This document shows, piece by piece, positions 57,968-64,000 of a stretch of DNA of 64,000 bases. The first letter of the stretch is position 1. Every line of letters begins with the position of its first letter. The DNA is taken from positions 26,001-90,000 of the forward strand of contig PUQB01000464.1 in NCBI GenBank assembly GCA_003024785.1, written 5' to 3'. The position numbers and the translations under genes are program-made. The notes below the pieces were generated by a model, which saw nothing but the letters and a program-made list of their open reading frames with translations, searched no databases and was not told where the DNA came from. The DNA is from Selaginella tamariscina (Eukaryota; Streptophyta; Lycopodiopsida; Selaginellales; Selaginellaceae).

Positions 57968-60900
57968 TTAAGCTTCAGAAAACATACATTCCCTTGCAGT
58001 TTTGTTAATCGTGACTTTATCAACGCTTCTTGACATCCACCCATATCGAATGGATTTAACATTTATAAAACATGCTGGGTCTTTTTGATTGGGAGACCAT
58101 GTTTTCTCTAGGCATCCATTATATCTTTCGCTCTCCTTCTCGTGTCGCCTTTTTTTGGTTTGAACCATGCAACCTTAACAATACTATTTTTTGTGATTAC
58201 TTCAGGTGTGTCGATAATTTGACCCATCCAAATAGGCTGATTATATGACGCATCTGGAGTAATGAGAACCATCATTAGTTTTTGAAGATCCTGGCAGCAA
58301 TCAAAGTATGCTTTAGGTTTTTGGTTCCTTTGTCCAACAAAGTGTGGGGTTTGCACTTCCACATCACTACTGGCTTCTATGTCGTCTGTGCTCAGTGATG
58401 TCATTTCAATCTCCTCTCGCCACCTTGTTTTAGGCCAAAAAGGGTGTTGCAATTCTGTACTTGTGACAGTAGGCCCTTCCAACTCTCGAACAACAGTCTC
58501 CCAATAGTCGACCACATGCTTATATAGTTCTGAGTAACCAGTTGCCTTATCAGAATTCTTTGGCATCGATTTTTGAACCCATGCCACATATTTTTTGATG
58601 CCATCAATAATAACCTCTTGTTCCTTGAGCTGGGCACTCAATGGAATAGGGTCTGGTTGTCCTTCTGGGAGAAGTGGCTTTCCATTCTCTCCACTTTTGA
58701 AGAGCATTAACCCTCTTTCGGTAACCACTCCTGCTCTGATGGCCGTAACTTGTACTGCATAATAGGTATACCATCTCGTATGGAGAAAAAGAATTGTAGC
58801 GGCACAAGGTGACCAACTAAAGAATCACTCCCTCTTTTATATACTCCTTGAGAAATTTTTTGAAGTCTGGCACCTCAGTCACAAGCAAAGCACAACTTTT
58901 TTTGGAGATGCAATTTTCAAAAAGATTCATCATATGCGGTAAGGTAAGTGCACTTGTCCTTTTTGTAGAGTTGGAGACCTTGCTGAAGAACGCATCAATA
59001 TCTTCATGAGTGTGACCAACCATAAGAAAACTGAGCGTGATTGTTTCAAACACACCTTTGGCAACAAGCATTGACAAGTATGCTAGCACATATCTAGAAA
59101 ATAAAAGTAAGTATGAGCTTGAGAAACCCTTAAGTAAAATGATTTACCTATTTTTGTTCTCGCCTGCACAATTATCCATCTGTAAAAGCAAATGACGAGG
59201 AAGCTTATTTGATGTTGAGGACACATGTACACTATTTGAGCTAGATCCCTCCACTGAACCTGAACTCTCAACAGGGCCATCTGTTTTTTGTGCAGGTTGC
59301 TGACAATGCCTCTCATATTCCCAAGTAGCCTCAAGTGTGCAGACGTGTTCATGAGAGCATTATGTAAAGGTTGAAGGTGTTGTTTCTTCACTTTGAGATC
59401 ACTGATAGGACTTGTCTGTGAGTGGGCTTCAAGGTTTCTGAAACACATGGCCAACGACCCAATAGTGAAATTGGAGTCGCTAGACCAATGTGGAAGTGAA
59501 AAGTGTCCATATGACTCACAACCGTGTCCATGTGTTAGCACACCTGTCAATGAAATCGGAAGTTTCATGACATTTCCAAGGCACTTTGGTGTTGCAACGA
59601 GCTTTGGAATGCTGGTCTTTGAATGATCCATCTTGTCATGGATCAAGCACAGGTACTCTGATGGGCGTGACACAGAAAGCATGCGGTGTGCATAGTACTG
59701 AGACCGGCAAGTTTGTTGTGCAATCATGTGGGCCTCCATCTTCTTTGAATGGCAGTGATCTCCACCAAGGTTTTTGCACAAGCCTCTGCAGCCTTCAATG
59801 ATGTACAAGTGTCACACTTGGAAAAGCTAGAGTGTTTTGCAATCTCCACATCCTTAAAATGAGTATTCCATATGTTGTTGAAGGTACCAGTGCAGATTGC
59901 TTGCAGCCCCATCAAATGAGGCACTTGTTCACATGTTCACACAGCTTCAATTGAGTGTAGATTGAAGGCAAAACCTTGAGATTTTCCCTGACCCCTGCAT
60001 TTGTGGTTCGGCATTTGTGAGGCATCCTGTCTGCATTTGCTTCCACAAAAGCCTTGAGTATCTCTATGGCTGCCATAATGTGAGAGCGGGTTTTGACCAA
60101 GCGAGTGTTCCCATGTACTGAGGTTCGCGCTCCATCTAGCCACTCATCCCTCCGACGGTAGAACGTGGTCTTTGGGATCCCGTATATACTGTACCAAGCT
60201 TTGAAGCAGATGGCCACCTTATTAAATACCATGGATGTACTCTGATAACCTGTGTCCGAGGCCATTCCATCAATACACCCAGTTAGTGCAGCATATACAA
60301 ACTCATGCCTTTGCTTTTGGGTGAGCGTACGAAAGACATGTCTACATTGGGTAATTTCATTCCGGTCTGCCATCTGACAACACTTCTTCTTGCAGCAATC
60401 GTGGAAATGCTCGTAACACTTTCGGAAGATGTAGGATCCATCTTTACCCTCTTGCTGAAACTTGCAGGGGAAGATCTGCAACCCATGAATCGCCTTTTTC
60501 TTACAATAGGACCAATGCAAGGAACCTCTTCAAATATGAGTTGTTCTTCCGGGTTGTTATTATTGAAATCCAACCCAGAATATGTTGAACCATCTTGCCG
60601 TCTTAATTCAGATGTTCGCCACCTCACGAGGGATCCAGGATGCAAAGTGCCATTAGGTGAAACCTCTGTCACAACTACACCCACGAAGTCGGACCCTAGT
60701 TTCTCTTCTGACACTGCTTCCATTGGATTTATAGCTGTGATGATGCCTCTCCCAACCTCAATCTCATGAAGAAAGAGAATCACCTCATCCATCACAGCAG
60801 GCAAGCCATCATCTGAAAACTCGTGCTACTGTTGTTTGTGACTCTGTATATTCTATGTCAGCCTTGACTTCATCCAAATTCCACAATACAGGAGAACCCT

Positions 60901-60997
60901 CCTCAAATTCCATTCCCGGAACCTCAACATGCTTGAAAATGGTGTTCACCCATACGTACACACAAGATCCTTGGGCAATATTGTGAACATGATGAAA
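57968..60997 (-). CDS. Transposase-like protein resembling DUF7869 family, frameshifted
   Basis: From the N-terminus: FKHVEVPGMEFEEGSPVLW (about 60860-60940), MDEVILFLHEIEVGRGI (60804 onward), a Cys/His-rich stretch CYEHFHDCCKKKCC, TQKQRHEFVYAALTGCIDG, a helix-turn-helix-like part (GIPKTTFYRRRDEWLDG), CRGLCKNLGGDHCHSKK, then LCLIHDKMDHSKTSIPKL, LLLQMDNCAGENKNR and SFLMVGHTHEDIDAFFSKVS, and a charged C-terminus to 57968. The D...DNC..EN...GHTHED series is shared by a widespread uncharacterised family, probably a DDE-type nuclease of mobile elements; that function is my inference. A 54-nt intron (59094-59147) splices in phase (KNR|YVLAYLSML). Frame changes near 60480 and 60822 break it. Length and Cys/His content fit an autonomous-element gene. 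Confidence 0.6.
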
Positions 60998-61096
60998 TTC
61001 TAAAAATCATAACTGCGGTTGCTTAATAATATGCATGTGCAATAATACATAATATGTATAAAGATAATATCTCATGCTTTATTAATACAACTGATG

Positions 61097-61700
61097 GGCG
61101 GGATTAATCCCGCCGATTCTTCCTCCGCGGGAGGGAATCGTCGGCGGGATTAATCCCGCCGATGGTACTTCCTCGTCTGAGAGAGGCGGCGGGATTAATC
61201 CCGCCGCGGACTCCCTCCACAAGGAAGTACCGGCGGGATTAATCCCGCCTTCTTCCTCGCGGGAGGAATCAGCGGCGGGATTAATCCCTCCGACAAGGAA
61301 GAGGGGCGGGATTAATCCCGCCCACAACTCTAACGACGGGGAATAAGCGGCGGGATTAATCCGCCCACAATTCTCTCCGAAATTATGATTTTAAAGAAAT
61401 TCGGGATGAATCCTGCCCACAAATATTTAAAACAGGAATGTGATGGCGAGATTAATCCCGCCACACCTTCTCTGCCTCCTAAAATGATGGCGATTAATCC
61501 CGTAAATAACTCTTTTCAATAAATTCAAGTATCTCTTTATCAGTTGAGAGAGTTATCGGCGGGATTAATCCCGCCGCTCTTCTTAAGAGGCGGAGAAGCA
61601 TTGCCCGGACTAATTCTGTCATAGCTATCAAAGAGATGGTGGCGGGATTAATCCGCCACCTCTTCGAAGAGGCGAAAAAAAATGGCCGGATTAATCCTAC
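61097..61700. repeat. Phased array of the palindrome GGCGGGATTAATCCCGCC
   Basis: Perfect 18-bp copies at 61097, 61143, 61188, 61232, 61305 and 61558. One-mismatch or shortened copies lie near 61274, 61349, 61402, 61444, 61488, 61640 and 61682. Start-to-start spacing is mostly 42-46 bp, about four helical turns. The sequences between copies differ from one another. The GC content contrasts sharply with the AT-rich surroundings. The array lies about 100 bp upstream of the first recognisable codons of the DUF7869-like gene. Confidence 0.92.
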
Positions 61701-62940
61701 CGCCCCGGCTAATCGAGAATATTAAGTTAGAAGTATATTTAAACGGGATAAATCCCTAAGAATATATTGTAATCCTAATGCATTCCTAAATCCCTAAATT
61801 CTAAAATTTAAGAGAGAATGTAAGAGAGTGAATCTTTATAAATATATTTAAATTTGTTTAATAATACTTACTTGTAAACAGCACTGAAGGCGCCGTGCTT
61901 TCCTATAAACAATAGCGCACCCAATTTAATGTCGCTCCTGAGCTGATCACTAAGAAGAAAAAAGAAAATCTGAAGAGTGAAAAATAAAGAAATAAAGAAA
62001 CCCTTGCCGAGAAAGAACCAGATCTGAATTTGAGTGGGAAATTAAATGCATTTTCAAATTTACATGTTAGACCGACAATACTTATGTCAGAAATTCGAAA
62101 TTTTTGAAATAACAGAAAAGAAAATTTAAGATGAGTTGAAACAAATAACCGACAGTCTGACATATATACTCTCCAATTCCAATGAGTGTTTTAAAATTGC
62201 ATTTAATGTCATTCAAGTGCTTCAAGCTGTTTAATATTACGAAATTTTTGTAATTATTCTACATTCTTAATATTCAAGTATATATTATTAAGTTTATATT
62301 ATATATATATATACACTAATACAATAAATAAATTGATATATTATTATGTATCATTTAAAATATATTCATAGTCTGTTTATTATTATTATTTTCTTAATTA
62401 CTCAGTAATTAATTTACATTTCCTACTATTAATGGGATATTCTTTGTTATTTTCTTAATATTCAAAGAATATTCCAATATTAAACATGATTATCATAATT
62501 AAATTAGTCTTATTCTTAATTATCTCAGTAATTATTCTACATTTGTATATATTAATGGGATTTTCTCAATTAATTTGTTATTATTTCAAGAATATTCTAG
62601 TGTTAAACCTTATTATCAATATTAAATTAATATATATTATTAAAACTATATATGGCTATATATTAGATAAAATCATATATTATTATGTATAATTTAAAAT
62701 ATGTTCATAGTGTGTATATTAATATTATTTTCTTAATTATTCGATGTTTGTTTTGCACATATTATATATAAACACAATCATAAATTTATATATACATGTG
62801 CACACGCATTAGAAGCACTTAAGAGACACATATGCACACATATGCACATGCACATTGCCCTAAACCAAACTTGAGAAATTATATGTTGCTTCTTTATTAA
62901 AAACATCATGTTCAACGCATGTATGATCTATATGTACTCA
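61701..62940. other. AT-rich region
   Basis: No supported gene. A short minus-strand stretch ending in a splice-donor-like gtaagt at 61866-61871 (SDIKLGALLFIGKHGAFSAV) could be an upstream exon of the DUF7869-like gene, but this is unproven. 62440-62640 contains two similar 110-bp AT-rich copies. Confidence 0.4.
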
Positions 62941-62949
62941 GTGTGTGTG

Positions 62950-63600
62950 TATGTAACACATTGAATTTACACATGTAATATATATGTATGTCTGTGTGTA
63001 TACACGTGTGTATGTATATATGTGTACTAATATAATATATGCAATGTGTACGATTTTCATTTGTTAACACTCTATCTCTTCTCTCATACATACACAGTGT
63101 CACCATGCATAATCCTTCTCTCATACATACACACCATGCATGATCATGATCCATAATATGTAGCATGTCTCTTCTTTCATACATACACACCATGCATGAT
63201 CCATAATATGTACTGATGTTACAATATTATGTAATATGTATAATGTATATCTGTGTATAACACTCACTCCTCTCATACATAAACACCATGCATGATCCAT
63301 CCTAACCCTAAACCCTAAACCCTATGTAACACATTGAATTTACACATGTAATATGTATGTATGTCTGTGTGTATACACGTGTGTATGTATATGTGTGTAC
63401 TAATATATCCAATGTGTATGAATTTAATTTGTTAACACTCTCACTCTTCTCTCATACATACACACCATGCATGATCCATATAAATATGTACTGTCTCTCT
63501 TCTCTCAAACATACACACCATGCATGATCCATAATATGTATTGTCACTCTTCTTTCATACATACACACCATACATGATCCTGTACTCTGTCTCTTTAATA
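62950..63600. repeat. Duplicated TG-rich block and catgcatgatccataatatg minisatellite
   Basis: About 150 bp beginning gtaacacattgaatttacac at 62952 recurs at 63326. Between and after the two copies, tctcatacatacacaccatg followed by catgatcc recurs seven or more times. Confidence 0.85.
63301..63324. repeat. Interstitial telomere-type repeat
   Basis: Three CCCTAAA-type units in a row (CCTAACCCTAAACCC then TAAACCCTA), the plant telomere motif. It lies at the junction of the duplicated TG-rich block. Confidence 0.85.
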
Positions 63601-63784
63601 TTAATATGTACTAATATGTATGTATGTCTATGTATATAATACTATGTGTGTATATATGTATCGCTGCACGTGAAACTTTAACACTCTCATGGACACACAC
63701 GTGTTAAACCCCTGCATGATATTTATTCACGCACACGCACACACTGATAATATAATGAAAGAATATTCGTTTAGGGCGAATCAC

Positions 63785-63900
63785 TAGTTTAATCTTTTTA
63801 GGGTTTAAGTATATTCTTAGAAGGAATATTCGATTAGGGTTAATATATATTCTATTCCTTTTAGGGTTTAAGTATATTCCTAGGGTTTGTAAGGCGGCGG
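63785..63900 (+). promoter_or_regulatory. Possible promoter/5' leader with telo-box motifs
   Basis: TTAGGGTTT occurs at about 63799 and 63863, plus TTAGGGTTA and CTAGGGTTT, in a partly duplicated context (tttaagtatattc). A ggcggcggcgg block and a CT-rich leader follow. Telo-boxes are common upstream of plant translation and replication genes. No start codon is identified before the window ends. Confidence 0.3.
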
Positions 63901-64000
63901 CGGTGAAATCTCCTTCTTCTCTCTCTCACACGCACACTCCTCTGAGTTTATTTATTTATTTTTATTCATATATATTTATATGTGTGTGTATCTTAATAAT

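Noticed and set aside
61082..61327. Minus-strand open frame with GGINPA/AGLIPP repeats
   Set aside because: The frame arises because the palindrome reads the same on both strands. The spacers do not conserve codons and the frame is broken further along the array.

Overview
This window is nuclear DNA from a land plant. The evidence is multi-exon genes with GT-AG introns, an ENOD8-type GDSL esterase family, a plant-type RAD51D, Ty3/gypsy and LINE retrotransposons, tRNA-derived sequences that resemble plant nuclear tRNAs, and interstitial plant telomere motifs (CCCTAAA). The sequence is very AT-rich and repeat-dense. A non-flowering lineage (bryophyte, lycophyte or fern) is my guess from the mix of element types, and I cannot prove it.

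Layout. 0-3.8 kb: the 3' end of an unrecognised gene (+) converges on a ten-exon RAD51D gene (-) whose introns are mostly TG/TA microsatellite. 5.2-9.3 kb (+): a broken gene that reads as a ParB-like domain followed by an N4/N6-type DNA-methylase-like C-terminus, then an FCP1/NIF-like HAD phosphatase gene. 9.6-25.7 kb: mostly AT-rich non-coding DNA holding two near-identical GDSL esterase copies in opposite orientation, an orphan GDSL promoter fragment, a 760-bp terminal-inverted-repeat element and a foldback.

25.75-47.54 kb: one Ty3/gypsy element (-), bounded by LTRs with TGTTACA...TGTAACA ends and a 5-bp CAAGT target duplication. It is split inside its reverse transcriptase by about 17 kb of nested insertions. 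These include a gag-protease-only LTR element (TR-GAG type, 29.5-33.6 kb), a 5.9-kb LINE with a 17-bp target duplication (37.86-43.78 kb), and an unusual repeat family carrying tRNA-derived sequences in a fixed order (Asp, His, Pro, Leu, Glu, Ala).

51.2-52.5 kb: a third GDSL copy (+). 53.1-57.1 kb: a gag fragment of the gypsy family joined to an inverted copy of the tRNA-bearing unit. 57.97-61.0 kb (-): a transposase-like gene resembling DUF7869 proteins. Just upstream of it, at 61.1-61.7 kb, is an array of an 18-bp perfect palindrome spaced about 43-46 bp apart. One related palindrome sits inside a short intron of the ParB/methylase-like gene at 6.5 kb. The end of the window is microsatellite and minisatellite DNA with an interstitial telomere block.

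Nearly every coding region carries one or more single-base losses, several in homopolymers. These may be residual assembly indels rather than biological decay, so the frameshifts should be read with caution.
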